From Betaproteobacteria bacterium (GTDB lineage: Bacteria > Pseudomonadota > Gammaproteobacteria > Burkholderiales > Sulfuricellaceae): a stretch of 64,000 nucleotides of DNA. The position numbers and the translations under genes were made by a program. Position 1 is the first letter of the stretch. Each line of letters starts with the position of its first letter. Location: the NCBI GenBank assembly GCA_021373185.1, contig JAJFTF010000031.1, forward strand, positions 62,001-126,000, written 5' to 3'. The notes under the pieces are model-generated. The model saw only the letters and a program-made list of their open reading frames with translations, made no database searches and was not told the DNA's origin. Below are positions 17,124-27,015 of this stretch, piece after piece.

Positions 17124-19147
17124 AAATAGTTGTGCTCGTTCAGGCCCGCATGGGCTCCATTCGTCTACCTAATAAGGTGATGAAGCCGATCATGGGCATC
17201 CCCATGATTGAATTGTTGCTATCACGCCTGTCGCGAGCAAAAGAGGTGAATCAAATCGTCGTTGCCACTTCGATTGATGAGCGTAATCAACCGCTGGTCG
17301 ATCATGTTCGCAAGTTGGGTTACGCTTGTGAACAAGGGAGTGAAAATGATGTCCTTGACCGCTATGTGCAAGCCGCTCGGGCGCATCAGGCGGATGTGGT
17401 GGTGCGCATCACTGGCGACTGCCCACTGGTTGATCCCGATCTGGTTGATGAGTGCATCCGGCGATTCAAGGTATTGGATATAGATTACCTTTGCAATAAT
17501 TACCCACCCACTTACCCAGACGGACTGGATATTGAGGTATGCACCTTACAAGCACTAGAGCAAGCCAGCAAGGAAACTGCTAAGCCCTTTGACCGTGAGC
17601 ATGTCACGCCCTATCTTCGCGAATCGGGACGGTTCAAGGTCACCTCTATGCAGCATAGTCAGGATCTGTCTGCATTGCGCTGGACGGTCGACGAACCCGC
17701 CGATTTTGCCGTGATTGAGAAAGTTTTTCAGCATTTCCACCCGCGTACCGATTTCACCTGGGGTGATGTGCTTAACTTGCAATGCCAGCAGCCAGAAATT
17801 TTTAGCATCAACCAGAAGATCATTCGTAATGAGGGCGCGACCATGGGTACTGGGCAGAAACTCTGGAAGCGCGCCAAACAAGTCATCCCCGGCGGCAATA
17901 TGCTGCTGTCCAAGCGCGCCGAGATGTTTCTACCCGACCAGTGGCCCGCCTACTTCAGCAAGGCCAAAGGCTGCAAGGTGTGGGATCTGGATGGCAAAGA
18001 ATACATCGACATGACCATCATGGGTATTGGCACAAACACCTTGGGTTATGGCCACCCGGAAGTGGATGATGCTGTGCGACAAACGATTGATGCTGGCAAT
18101 ATGTCTACTTTCAACTGCCCGGAAGAGGTCTACTTGGCCGAAAAGCTAATTGAACTCCACCCGTGGGCGGACATGGCGCGACTTGCCCGCTCAGGCGGCG
18201 AGGCTAACGCCATCGCGATTCGTATCGCACGCGCTGCTTCAGGAAAAGACAAAGTGGCCATTTGTGGCTACCATGGTTGGCACGACTGGTATTTGTCCGC
18301 CAATCTCGGTGACGAAAAAGGCCTTGATGGCCACTTGTTGCCGGGCCTCGAACCCAAAGGCGTCCCCAGAAATCTGCGTGGCACAGTGTTCCCTTTCAAC
18401 TACAATAATTTTGCCGAATTGGAGGCGCTGGTCAATGCACACGACATTGGCGTGATCAAGATGGAAGTGGTTCGTAACAAAGGCCCCGAGGACAACTTCC
18501 TGCACAAGGTCAGGAAGCTTGCAACGGACCGCGGCATCGTGTTGATTTTTGACGAATGTACTTCGGGCTTCCGCCAGACTTTTGGCGGGCTGCACAAGAT
18601 GTATGGTGTGGAGCCGGATATGGCCATGTTTGGCAAGGCACTGGGTAATGGTTACGGCATTACCGCTACCATCGGCAAGCGCGAAGTCATGGAGGCGGCG
18701 CAAACCACTTTTATTAGCAGTACCTTCTGGACCGAGCGTATTGGCCCGACTGCCGCACTCAAAACACTGGAAGTGATGGAACGACTAAAGTCTTGGGATG
18801 CGATCACTCAGACCGGCATGAACATCCGTCAAGGCTGGCAACTACTCGCTGACAAGCACAGTCTTGAGATTGACCACTGGGGCTTACCGGCGCTAACAGG
18901 GTTTTCTTTCCTAAGCCCCAATGCTCTAGCTTACAAGACACTCATTACGCAAGAAATGCTCGCTAAGGGCTACTTGGCAGGTAACAGTGTGTACGCTTGC
19001 ACTGAGCATACTTCAGAGATTGTAGAGGGATTTTTTGCGGCGCTAGATCCGATATTCGCGCTGATCAAAGAATGCGAAGAGGGCCGGGATCTGACGTCCC
19101 TCCTTAAAGGTCCAGTGTGTCATGGTGGATTTAAACGGTTGAACTGA
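17120..19147 (+). CDS. SpsF-type cytidylyltransferase fused to class III aminotransferase
   Basis: A 675-residue two-domain protein. Residues 1-~240 are an SpsF-like cytidylyltransferase (QARMGSIRLPNKV; VVRITGDCPLVDP). Residues 242-675 are a glutamate-1-semialdehyde-aminotransferase-like class III PLP enzyme with the lysine K506 in FGKALGNG and the FDECTSGFR motif. The two are normally separate genes. An internal ATG at 17843, preceded by GAGGG at 17831, could also make the aminotransferase alone. The fusion couples amination and CMP activation in one chain, perhaps replacing PseC. It overlaps both neighbours. Confidence 0.88.
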   Translation: MKIVVLVQARMGSIRLPNKVMKPIMGIPMIELLLSRLSRAKEVNQIVVATSIDERNQPLVDHVRKLGYACEQGSENDVLDRYVQAARAHQADVVVRITGDCPLVDPDLVDECIRRFKVLDIDYLCNNYPPTYPDGLDIEVCTLQALEQASKETAKPFDREHVTPYLRESGRFKVTSMQHSQDLSALRWTVDEPADFAVIEKVFQHFHPRTDFTWGDVLNLQCQQPEIFSINQKIIRNEGATMGTGQKLWKRAKQVIPGGNMLLSKRAEMFLPDQWPAYFSKAKGCKVWDLDGKEYIDMTIMGIGTNTLGYGHPEVDDAVRQTIDAGNMSTFNCPEEVYLAEKLIELHPWADMARLARSGGEANAIAIRIARAASGKDKVAICGYHGWHDWYLSANLGDEKGLDGHLLPGLEPKGVPRNLRGTVFPFNYNNFAELEALVNAHDIGVIKMEVVRNKGPEDNFLHKVRKLATDRGIVLIFDECTSGFRQTFGGLHKMYGVEPDMAMFGKALGNGYGITATIGKREVMEAAQTTFISSTFWTERIGPTAALKTLEVMERLKSWDAITQTGMNIRQGWQLLADKHSLEIDHWGLPALTGFSFLSPNALAYKTLITQEMLAKGYLAGNSVYACTEHTSEIVEGFFAALDPIFALIKECEEGRDLTSLLKGPVCHGGFKRLN

Positions 19148-20022
19148 TGGAAACCATTCTGGTCACAGGCGCAACAGGTTTATTGGGCAGCAGCCTGGTT
19201 CCGATTATAAACCAACGCGGGCACACAGTGAAAACCCATGCTCGCTCTGGTGATGTTGATTACCATGGCGATCTTTCGATTCCGGAAGTTGCATTTAAGT
19301 TGTTGGATAAAATCAAACCAGAAGCAATAGTCAACCTAGTCGGATTGACGAACGTAGATCGTTGTGAAGCGTTGCCTAATCAAGCATACCTGGCGAATGT
19401 CCGTACCGTAGAGAATATTGTTAGCTGGATAAAACAAGAAAAAGCATCCTGTCATTTAGTGCATGTATCGACCGATCAAGTCTATGATGAAAATGGTGCG
19501 CACGCTGAAGATCAAGTTACTTTGACGAATTACTATGCCTTTTCTAAATATGCGGGAGAATTGGCTGCGGCGAAAGTGCCAAGCACCATCCTTAGAACCA
19601 ATTTCTTTGGCCGCAGTCGTTGTGCCAAAAGAGTAAGCCTGACTGACTGGCTCTATCACTCTCTCTTAAATGGTGACGAAATTCAAGTATTTGATGATGT
19701 GCTGTTCAGTCCTCTTTCCATGACAACTCTCTCGGAGATGATCGAGTTGGTCATCCGGAAGAAACCTGTTGGTGTGTTCAACCTGGGTTCTTATGTGGGG
19801 ATGAGCAAGGCCGACTTTGCCTTTGCTTTTGCTGAGGAACTGGATTTCCCTACCCGCACAATGATTCGCACCACAACCGACAAGGTGACGTTTCTCAAGA
19901 CCTACCGCCCGAAAAATATGCGGATGGACAGCTTAAAGTTTGAAAATATACTTGGTGTTAAACTGCCAATTTTAAGAGATGAAATCAGACAAGTTGCGAG
20001 GGAATACCGTGAAGTCATCTAA
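19147..20022 (+). CDS. RmlD-like sugar-nucleotide reductase (SDR)
   Basis: A 291-residue extended SDR. TGATGLLG (7-14) binds NAD(P)H, HVSTDQVYD holds the catalytic Thr/Ser and YYAFSKYAGE the Tyr and Lys. Closest in pattern to dTDP-4-dehydrorhamnose reductase, though no RmlA-C is nearby, so it probably reduces a keto group on a different sugar. It starts on the last base of the fusion gene's stop and overlaps NeuB by 14 bp. Confidence 0.85.
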   Translation: METILVTGATGLLGSSLVPIINQRGHTVKTHARSGDVDYHGDLSIPEVAFKLLDKIKPEAIVNLVGLTNVDRCEALPNQAYLANVRTVENIVSWIKQEKASCHLVHVSTDQVYDENGAHAEDQVTLTNYYAFSKYAGELAAAKVPSTILRTNFFGRSRCAKRVSLTDWLYHSLLNGDEIQVFDDVLFSPLSMTTLSEMIELVIRKKPVGVFNLGSYVGMSKADFAFAFAEELDFPTRTMIRTTTDKVTFLKTYRPKNMRMDSLKFENILGVKLPILRDEIRQVAREYREVI

Positions 20023-21088
20023 CCCTATTTTGGAAATCCAAGGGAAAAAAATTGGTCGCGACTACCCGGTCTATTTTATTGCGGATATTGCGGCCAATCA
20101 TGATGGCGATCTTGAACGAGCCAAAGCGCTGATCTACCTAGCTGCGGAGGCGGGAGCGGACGCGGCAAAATTCCAACATTTCAAAGCAGAAACGATTGTT
20201 AGTGATCAAGGGTTCAGAACCCTGGGCAGTCAGAAATCCCACCAAGAGACTTGGAAAAAGTCTGTATTCGAGGTCTATAAAGATGCCAGCGTCAGTTTAG
20301 ATTGGACTGAAGCGCTAAGAGAGACCTGCAAAAAGGCGGGCATGGCTTTCTTTACCAGTCCTTATGCCATAGATATTGTTGACTCCATTGATCCCTATGT
20401 GCCTGCTTACAAGATCGGCTCCGGTGACATCACATGGATTGAGATGATTGAATATATTGCCTCAAAGAAAAAGCCTTACATCATGGCGACGGGTGCATCC
20501 ACGATGGAAGATGTCCATCGTGCGGTATCTGCGGCGCTAGCAATTAATCCCATGCTTTGTTTGATGCAGTGCAACACCAATTACACGGCTAGTTTAGAGA
20601 ACTTTAAATACATTCAACTTAATGTGCTAAGAGTTTATCGCGAGATGTATCCAGATATGGTACTAGGCTTGAGTGACCACACGCCTGGCCATGCAACCGT
20701 ACTTGGTGCCGTGGCATTGGGCTCGAGGATAATTGAAAAACATTTTACGGATGATGTAAAGCGTACTGGCCCAGATCATGCATTTTCAATGGATCCAATA
20801 ACTTGGCGCGACATGGTTGACCGTACGCGCGAATTGGAAAATGCGCTAGGTGTTGGCATAAAGCGTATTGAAGATAATGAAAAGGAGACGGTTGTCTTGC
20901 AGCGGCGCGCCATTCGTATGGGGGTCAATACAACTACTGGAAGTATATTAACTCGCGATCATCTGACTGTTTTGCGGCCATGCCCATCGGATGGGCTGCC
21001 TCCTTATCTGATGGGAGAGTTGGTTGGGAAGCGTATTAGGCGAGATATCAGTGCAGGGGAGCATCTACGATGGCTCGATCTCGAGTAG
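20009..21088 (+). CDS. second NeuB-family synthase (PseI/SpsE-like)
   Basis: A 359-residue NeuB homologue. The N-terminal motif is ADIAANHDGD (25-34), with Asp in place of the usual Asn of NHNG; LSDHTPGHA and EKHFTDD..GPDHAFS are present, and a C-terminal SAF domain ends the chain. GTG 20009, with GAGGGA upstream, is the likely start. Together with PseB it suggests a pseudaminic-type or altered nonulosonic acid, distinct from the one built in region A. The product identity is inferred. Confidence 0.87.
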   Translation: MKSSNPILEIQGKKIGRDYPVYFIADIAANHDGDLERAKALIYLAAEAGADAAKFQHFKAETIVSDQGFRTLGSQKSHQETWKKSVFEVYKDASVSLDWTEALRETCKKAGMAFFTSPYAIDIVDSIDPYVPAYKIGSGDITWIEMIEYIASKKKPYIMATGASTMEDVHRAVSAALAINPMLCLMQCNTNYTASLENFKYIQLNVLRVYREMYPDMVLGLSDHTPGHATVLGAVALGSRIIEKHFTDDVKRTGPDHAFSMDPITWRDMVDRTRELENALGVGIKRIEDNEKETVVLQRRAIRMGVNTTTGSILTRDHLTVLRPCPSDGLPPYLMGELVGKRIRRDISAGEHLRWLDLE

Positions 21089-21717
21089 GCATTGTCATCC
21101 CCGCTTTTAACGAATCAGAAACAATCGTAGGTATTGTTGAAGCAGCGGGAATATACGGTGTGCCAATTGTTGTTGATGACGGATCAACAGATGCCACTGC
21201 GGAACTGGCTTTGTGCGGCGGTGCGGTTGTTGTCGCCCATGGGAAAAATTGTGGCTATGACGCTGCGCTAAATTCTGGCTTTAAAAAGGCCGCTGAGCTG
21301 GGTAGTGAGATAATTGTTACAGTAGATGCAGACGGCCAGCATGATCCATTGCTCATCCAAAAATTCATTGATGCTATTGATGCTGGCGCCGATATTGTTG
21401 TCGGCATTCGTAGTCGGCGGCAGCGGTTTGCAGAGCACCTGTTTGCGGGGTATACCAATCTTCGTTTTGGGATTAAAGATCCATTGTGTGGAATGAAGGC
21501 ATATCGCATAAAAGTTTATAAGGCATTGGGGCACTTTGATTCGCACGGCTTAATCGGTACAGAATTGATGGTCTTCGCAGCAAAGAAGGGTTTTCGACTC
21601 AGTCAGATATCGTTTGATGTGCGGGAGAGAGATGGGCTGTCGAGATTTGGACAAATGCTTACAGGGAATTATAAAATAATCCGTGCAATGATGATCTCGA
21701 TTTGGCGTGTGAAATGA
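21070..21717 (+). CDS. family 2 glycosyltransferase (DPM1-like)
   Basis: A 215-residue GT-A enzyme: VIPAFNESETI, VDDGSTDAT and VDADGQHDP (the DxD region) are clear. No C-terminal membrane helices, so it is like dolichyl-phosphate-mannose synthase core enzymes or a cytosolic GT2. It overlaps the synthase by 19 bp and closes region C's tight cluster. Donor unknown. Confidence 0.88.
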   Translation: MARSRVGIVIPAFNESETIVGIVEAAGIYGVPIVVDDGSTDATAELALCGGAVVVAHGKNCGYDAALNSGFKKAAELGSEIIVTVDADGQHDPLLIQKFIDAIDAGADIVVGIRSRRQRFAEHLFAGYTNLRFGIKDPLCGMKAYRIKVYKALGHFDSHGLIGTELMVFAAKKGFRLSQISFDVRERDGLSRFGQMLTGNYKIIRAMMISIWRVK

Positions 21718-21957
21718 GTGCTCTCAGTAAGTTGAATAATGAATATTTGTGCTATGTACACCATGAGACAGGCGTTTTGATAATTGAAGTATATTAGATT
21801 ACATAGAAAATTTACAATATCAAACCGCCATTAATCTGAGCAAAAATACTTTTTCGGTTACGTACTGTGCAGGTGAAATCGTTCAAAATAGGCTGCTAGC
21901 AAAGAGTTAAGCGGATATTAGAAAAACATAGGGAAGGTCGGTACTGCGGAGAGCAAT

Positions 21958-22833
21958 ATGGATAAAGACAGTAAAAAATTAAATGCGTTTGAAGTGTTTG
22001 GGAAAAGAGCGAAAAATTACCATTTTGAATATGATGGGCAGGATATTGCCAAAATTTATCCAGAGCACAAGTTCAGATTAAATATTGTTCTTGAAACTCT
22101 TAAACAAATTCAACCCAACAAAATATTAGATGTTGGCTGCGGAAGTGGGGAGCCACTTCGTGAATTTCTCTCTAATGGGTTTGATGCTTATGGCTTTGAT
22201 TATTCAGAAGAAATGGTTGCGCAGGCTAAAAAAACATTGAGCATTGCAGGGTTTGGCCCGGATCGTGTATCTAGAAATAATATGGAGTGCCTAACGGAGC
22301 TAAAACAAAGCCCCTTTGACGCAATTGTCGCACTTGGTTCTCTTTATTACAGCAGAAATATAAACAAAACCATCTGCGACTTGTCGAACAATTTGCCGAT
22401 TGGTGGGCATTTTATATTTAGCTTGAGAAATGAGTTGTTCTCTCTTTTTAGTCAGAATAGATATTCACTTGAATTTATGATGTCGAAGCTAATCCCTACG
22501 AAAAAACTATCGGAAGGTCTAAAAGAAAGGCTGAAAATTTTTTATGGGCAAAGATTCAACGAGGGGTCAATGCCTCGAAAATTTGATACGGTGGATGATC
22601 TTAATATATTTTCTGAATATCACAATCCATTGACAGTAGAAAAAGAAATCTTAATGCCGCACGGTATGAAATTGGTAAATATTTATTATTATCATTATCA
22701 TGCGCTACCTCCCTTTTTTGAGCATACCGACACAGTCGAATTCAGGGAGTTGAGCATCAACCTTGAAGATCCCAAGGACTGGAGGGGAATGTTTATGTGT
22801 TCGGCTTTTGTGGTTCATGCTGAAAAAATATGA
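21958..22833 (+). CDS. SAM-dependent methyltransferase
   Basis: A 291-residue class I methyltransferase with the SAM loop ILDVGCGSGEPLREF and YGFDYSEEMV. Spacers of 240 and 235 bp on either side, with no recognised genes, and high AT content suggest it came in separately. CGGAGAGCAAT precedes the ATG. Probably a sugar O- or N-methyltransferase. Confidence 0.82.
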   Translation: MDKDSKKLNAFEVFGKRAKNYHFEYDGQDIAKIYPEHKFRLNIVLETLKQIQPNKILDVGCGSGEPLREFLSNGFDAYGFDYSEEMVAQAKKTLSIAGFGPDRVSRNNMECLTELKQSPFDAIVALGSLYYSRNINKTICDLSNNLPIGGHFIFSLRNELFSLFSQNRYSLEFMMSKLIPTKKLSEGLKERLKIFYGQRFNEGSMPRKFDTVDDLNIFSEYHNPLTVEKEILMPHGMKLVNIYYYHYHALPPFFEHTDTVEFRELSINLEDPKDWRGMFMCSAFVVHAEKI

Positions 22834-23068
22834 AGGTCTAATTTGGATTGGAAGTTGTTGGGTGGTTAATTCTTTAAATTGGGTTGAAAATTGGTAGTCG
22901 GTAGATCGAATGCGGTTCTAAGAGCTGAGAGCAAACTCAGCCGCTGATTCCTTTCTGCGCAACTGATTTTTTATACATCCTGTATCTCAGCTGTCAGACG
23001 TAATTAACTGGGGTAAATCCCAGGCTCTGCAGGGTGGGCACTTAATTAAAAGTCGGCCATTAGCTTAT

Positions 23069-24370
23069 ATGGAAAACCACAAAATAATCGGTGAACGGCT
23101 GCATTCTTGGGCAACAGACCTTTGGCCTATTAATCGTAGCCTCACTGGCGCGGGTATACGTAAAACACTCGACTACTTGGGAGATCTGCTCCCCGGTCTC
23201 ACCGTCCATGAAGTCCCTTCTGGCACACTGGCCTATGATTGGACAGTCCCTGCTGAATGGTCGATACGCGATGCCTACATCGCTGATGAAGAGGGCAATC
23301 GTGTCATTGATTTTCAGAAGAATAATTTGCACGTAATTGGCTATTCAGACCCTGTCGACCAGTGGATGGAGCTTGGCGAGTTAGACAAACATCTCTATTC
23401 ATTGCCTGACCAGCCCACGGCGATTCCATATATCACGTCTTACTATGCGAGGCGATGGGGGTTTTGTTTGTCCTATAATCAGCGGCAGACACTAAAATCA
23501 GGGCGCTACCACGTTGTGATTGATTCAGAACTAAAATCTGGTGTGTTGAATTACGCTGAGTTAATTCTTCGTGGCGAAACTTCTGAGGAAGTATTCTTAT
23601 CTACTTATGTTTGCCACCCCTCAATGGCCAACAACGAGCTGTCTGGACCAGTCGTTACTACAGGATTGGCACAGTGGCTTCAAGGCCTTGAAAAACGCCG
23701 CTATACTTACCGAATTGTATTCATCCCTGAAACCATCGGCTCTATAGTTTATCTGAGTAAGAATTTTGAGCATTTGAAGCGACATGTAATTGCGGGTTTT
23801 AACATTACCTGTATTGGTGATGATCGCTGTTATTCCTATTTGCCCTCACGGTCGGGCAATAGTTTGTCTGATTTAGTAGCCCAACACGTTTTGCAAAATA
23901 CAGACCCTGATTTTAAGCGCTACACTTGGCTGGATCGGGGTAGTGATGAGCGGCAGTATTGTGCGCCGGGGGTTGATCTGCCGATCGCGACCATCATGCG
24001 CAGCAAGTATAGTGAGTACCCTGAATATCACACCTCGCTGGATGATCTCAATCTGGTTACGCCTGCTGGTTTAGAAGGTGGCTTCACAGCGCTTCGCCGG
24101 GCAATCGAAATTATAGAACAGAATGCTTACCTTAATATCAAGGTACTTTGCGAACCCCAACTTGGGAAGCGTGGGTTGTACCCAACTCTCAGTACCAAAG
24201 ATTCAGGCGATCAGGTACGGGCGATGATGGATATGATTTCCTACTGTGATGGCACCCGAACGCTTTTGGAAATTGCCAGTCTTATTGAAGAGCCGTTCTG
24301 GGAGTTGCTGCCGGTAGTAGAAAAGTTAGTGGAATACGGGTTGCTTGAGCGGAAATATGTCGTGTTTTAA
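23069..24370 (+). CDS. DUF4910 aminopeptidase-like protein
   Basis: A 433-residue protein of the DUF4910/DUF2172 family, which is related to M28 zinc peptidases. The motif CHPSMANNELSGP (H183, N188, E190) and the later EYPEYHTSLDD segment look like metal and catalytic residues. The last ~55 residues form a winged-helix-like tail (YCDGTRTLLEIASLI). Homologues are common in O-antigen and flagellin-glycosylation loci, where the role is unknown; deacylation or amide cleavage of an N-substituted sugar is a reasonable guess. Confidence 0.85.
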   Translation: MENHKIIGERLHSWATDLWPINRSLTGAGIRKTLDYLGDLLPGLTVHEVPSGTLAYDWTVPAEWSIRDAYIADEEGNRVIDFQKNNLHVIGYSDPVDQWMELGELDKHLYSLPDQPTAIPYITSYYARRWGFCLSYNQRQTLKSGRYHVVIDSELKSGVLNYAELILRGETSEEVFLSTYVCHPSMANNELSGPVVTTGLAQWLQGLEKRRYTYRIVFIPETIGSIVYLSKNFEHLKRHVIAGFNITCIGDDRCYSYLPSRSGNSLSDLVAQHVLQNTDPDFKRYTWLDRGSDERQYCAPGVDLPIATIMRSKYSEYPEYHTSLDDLNLVTPAGLEGGFTALRRAIEIIEQNAYLNIKVLCEPQLGKRGLYPTLSTKDSGDQVRAMMDMISYCDGTRTLLEIASLIEEPFWELLPVVEKLVEYGLLERKYVVF

Positions 24371-24403
24371 GCATTTAGGCCGCATAGAAAGGTGGATTTT
24401 GGC

Positions 24404-25138
24404 ATGAAAATAATCGCAACCATTGAGGCCCGTATGACATCAAGCCGGCTACCCGGCAAGGTATTACTTCAGGCGGCGGGCCAGCCCATGTTGGAACATC
24501 TCGTCAATCGACTTCGTGCAGTACCCTCGTTGGACGGGATTGTTTTGGCCACGACAGTGAATGTAACCGATGACGTGCTAGAAGAGTTTTCACGGCACGT
24601 TGGGATTGGCTGTTATCGGGGTAGTGAGGACGATGTGATGATGCGAGTTATTGGCGCCGCTGAGTCAGTCGGCGCGGATGTTGTTGTCGAGATTACAGGT
24701 GATTGTCCGATTATTGATCCGCAAATTGTGGAGCAAACAATTCGGATGTTTAAGGCTCACCAGGCTGACTATGTAAGTAATGCCCAAATAAGGAGTTATC
24801 CTGACGGCATGGACACGCAGGTATTTCGTCTGGCTACACTCCGGCGCTCGGCTGAGTTGACAGATGAAGCGCTTGATCATGAACATGTTACGCTGCATAT
24901 ACGGAACCATCCTGAAATATTTTCGCACGTGCATTTAGTCGCGCCGCCTGAAATTCATTGGCCTGAACTAGGATTGACACTTGATGAGTTGAAAGACTAT
25001 GAGTTGTTAAAAAAGGTCATCGAGCATTTTGAGCCCGCTGATTCGTTATTCAGTTGCTTGGATGTTGTCCGGTTGCTCCGTCAGAGACCAGATTGGGTTG
25101 CAATCAATCAGGCCGTTGTGCGTAAGGGGGCTACATGA
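24404..25138 (+). CDS. SpsF-type cytidylyltransferase
   Basis: A 244-residue protein with EARMTSSRLPGKVL, VVVEITGDCPIIDP and DHEHVTLHIR, the same signatures as the N-terminal half of the fusion at 17120. Family members activate unusual acids with CMP in spore-coat and surface-glycan pathways. ATG 24404 is chosen (AGAAAGG upstream); a GTG at 24392 adds four residues. Confidence 0.85.
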   Translation: MKIIATIEARMTSSRLPGKVLLQAAGQPMLEHLVNRLRAVPSLDGIVLATTVNVTDDVLEEFSRHVGIGCYRGSEDDVMMRVIGAAESVGADVVVEITGDCPIIDPQIVEQTIRMFKAHQADYVSNAQIRSYPDGMDTQVFRLATLRRSAELTDEALDHEHVTLHIRNHPEIFSHVHLVAPPEIHWPELGLTLDELKDYELLKKVIEHFEPADSLFSCLDVVRLLRQRPDWVAINQAVVRKGAT

Positions 25139-25151
25139 GTAATGGTACAGA

Positions 25152-26057
25152 ATGATCGCGATTGTTAGTCACGACGCCGGTGGCGCCGAAATTCTGAGTA
25201 GTTGGTTGCGCAGGTGCGAGGAACCATATTGCCTAGTACTTGATGGCCCAGCAAAAGATATATTTCAGCGCAAGATTGGTGTTTCTCTGTCTATTCCTTT
25301 GTCTGAAGCGATCAAGCAGAGTGATTGGGTGTTGTGTGGCACCAGTTGGCAATCCAATCTGGAGCGGCAAGCGATAGCACGGGCTAAAGCGGCTGGAAAG
25401 AGGTCCGTGGCATTTCTGGATCATTGGGTTTATTACGAAGTGAGGTTTCAGGATCAAGGCGTTGCTGTGTATCCAGATGAACTATGGGTCGGGGATATGG
25501 AGGCTAAAAGAATTGCTCAAACAGCCTTTCCTGGGCTGCCAATTGTGTTGAAGTCAAATCCCTATTTTGAGGATTTGCAGATAGAGTTCGAAAAAATTAA
25601 AATTTCACCGCTTAATTCAAAGCAATGTTCTGTTCTCTATGTTTGTGAGCCAATCCGTGAGCATGCGCTTCTTCAGCACGGTGACGAGCGTTATTGGGGG
25701 TACACAGAAGAGGATGCCTTGCGTTTTTTTGTAAAAAACATAAATGTGATCGGCTGCACAGTAAGCAAAATAAAGATTCGGCCGCATCCTTCGGAGAGTA
25801 AAACCAAATACGATTGGATTGGGTGGTCTACCTCCTTAACGATTGAAATCGGAGGCGATAAAACGCTGTTGGAAGAAACAGCAGAAGCTGATGTGGTGGT
25901 GGGGTGTGAATCCATGGCGATGGTGGTGGGCTTGCTGGCAAAAAAGAGAGTGATCAGTTCGATTCCTCCAGGAGGTAAGTCGTGTAGTCTTCCCCAACCA
26001 GAAATAGAACATTTGCAACTTCTGCTCAAAGACTATCAGAGGTCGCCGCATGTCTGA
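25152..26057 (+). CDS. unknown GT-B-like surface glycan protein
   Basis: A 301-residue protein with no confident family match. The C-terminal half has IRPHPSES and a run ADVVVGCESMAMVVGLLAKK that looks like the donor-binding end of GT-B enzymes or polysialyltransferase-like proteins. The N-terminus (MIAIVSHDAGGAEIL) is Rossmann-like. It overlaps the next gene by 8 bp. PseG, the UDP-sugar hydrolase of Pse synthesis, was considered but its motifs are absent. Confidence 0.55.
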   Translation: MIAIVSHDAGGAEILSSWLRRCEEPYCLVLDGPAKDIFQRKIGVSLSIPLSEAIKQSDWVLCGTSWQSNLERQAIARAKAAGKRSVAFLDHWVYYEVRFQDQGVAVYPDELWVGDMEAKRIAQTAFPGLPIVLKSNPYFEDLQIEFEKIKISPLNSKQCSVLYVCEPIREHALLQHGDERYWGYTEEDALRFFVKNINVIGCTVSKIKIRPHPSESKTKYDWIGWSTSLTIEIGGDKTLLEETAEADVVVGCESMAMVVGLLAKKRVISSIPPGGKSCSLPQPEIEHLQLLLKDYQRSPHV

Positions 26058-27015
26058 AAAATGCCTCATCATTGGACTCGGCCAAATTGGGATGGGCTAC
26101 GATCTGGAACTTGACCCGACTAAGGCCGTGTACAGTCATGCGCGGGCTTTCTCACTTCATCCGGCATTCGAACTCTTGGGGGCGGTTGATCCATCGGCAT
26201 CACAGAGGGCTCTTTTTGAGGGCCATTACAGTCGGCCCACTTATCCCGATACAGAAAGCGCATTGAAAGCAGAAATGCCTACTGTTGTGGTGATAGCGTC
26301 ACCGACAGTGAAGCACAGCGAGGTGCTAAGCACTGTGCTGTCACATTCAAAACCCAAGGTAGTCCTTTGTGAAAAGCCTTTGACCTATGACTTGGCAGAG
26401 GCGCGCAAGATGGTTGAAGCTTGCGAAAACGCGGGGGTCAAGCTCTTCGTTAATTACATGCGCAGGGCTGATCCCGGAGCGATAGAGATAAAAAAACGTA
26501 TAGAATCCATGGCAATTGCCGCGCCAATCAAAGGTGTTGCTTGGTATTCGAAAGGGTTTTTGCACAATGGCTCACATTTTTTTAACCTGCTCGAGTTTTG
26601 GCTTGGCGCATTTGTGAAAGCCACAGTGCTGAACCCAGGGCGCTTTTGGGATAATCAAGATCCGGAGCCGGATGTTCATGTTGATTTTGAGCGTGGCAAA
26701 GTGGTTTTCCAGGCGGCATGGGAAGAGGCCTTCTCGCACTACACGCTGGAATTACTCAGCCCATCGGGTCGTTTAAGGTATGACCAGGGAGGCGAATACA
26801 TTGCTTGGCAATCAACGCATTCTGACCCCAATTTTTCAGGCTACAAGATATTGCAGGCAGTGCCTGAAATAATCGCCAACGGCATGAACCAGTATCAGTG
26901 GCATGTTGCAGATCAACTCGCTGCTGCCCTTGCCGTCAAGCCGAATAGCTTATGTACTGGTCGGCAGGCGCTGGCAACTCTTTACGCAATGCATCAAATA
27001 ATTAACCAGAGATGA
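26050..27015 (+). CDS. Gfo/Idh/MocA-family oxidoreductase (second copy)
   Basis: A 321-residue relative of the gene at 6218. GLGQIGMGYD gives the Rossmann loop and LCEKPLTYDLAEA the family EKP motif. As in region A, the 3' end overlaps a DegT aminotransferase (ATGA at 27012). Likely oxidises a sugar for amination by that enzyme. Confidence 0.85.
   Translation: MSEKCLIIGLGQIGMGYDLELDPTKAVYSHARAFSLHPAFELLGAVDPSASQRALFEGHYSRPTYPDTESALKAEMPTVVVIASPTVKHSEVLSTVLSHSKPKVVLCEKPLTYDLAEARKMVEACENAGVKLFVNYMRRADPGAIEIKKRIESMAIAAPIKGVAWYSKGFLHNGSHFFNLLEFWLGAFVKATVLNPGRFWDNQDPEPDVHVDFERGKVVFQAAWEEAFSHYTLELLSPSGRLRYDQGGEYIAWQSTHSDPNFSGYKILQAVPEIIANGMNQYQWHVADQLAAALAVKPNSLCTGRQALATLYAMHQIINQR

Noticed and set aside
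21714-21797. 27-codon frame overlapping the GT2 stop
   Set aside because: Too short and without a known motif; possibly the start of a lost gene.
25152-26057. PseG UDP-sugar hydrolase
   Set aside because: The N-terminal glycine-rich PseG motif and its catalytic His are not visible.
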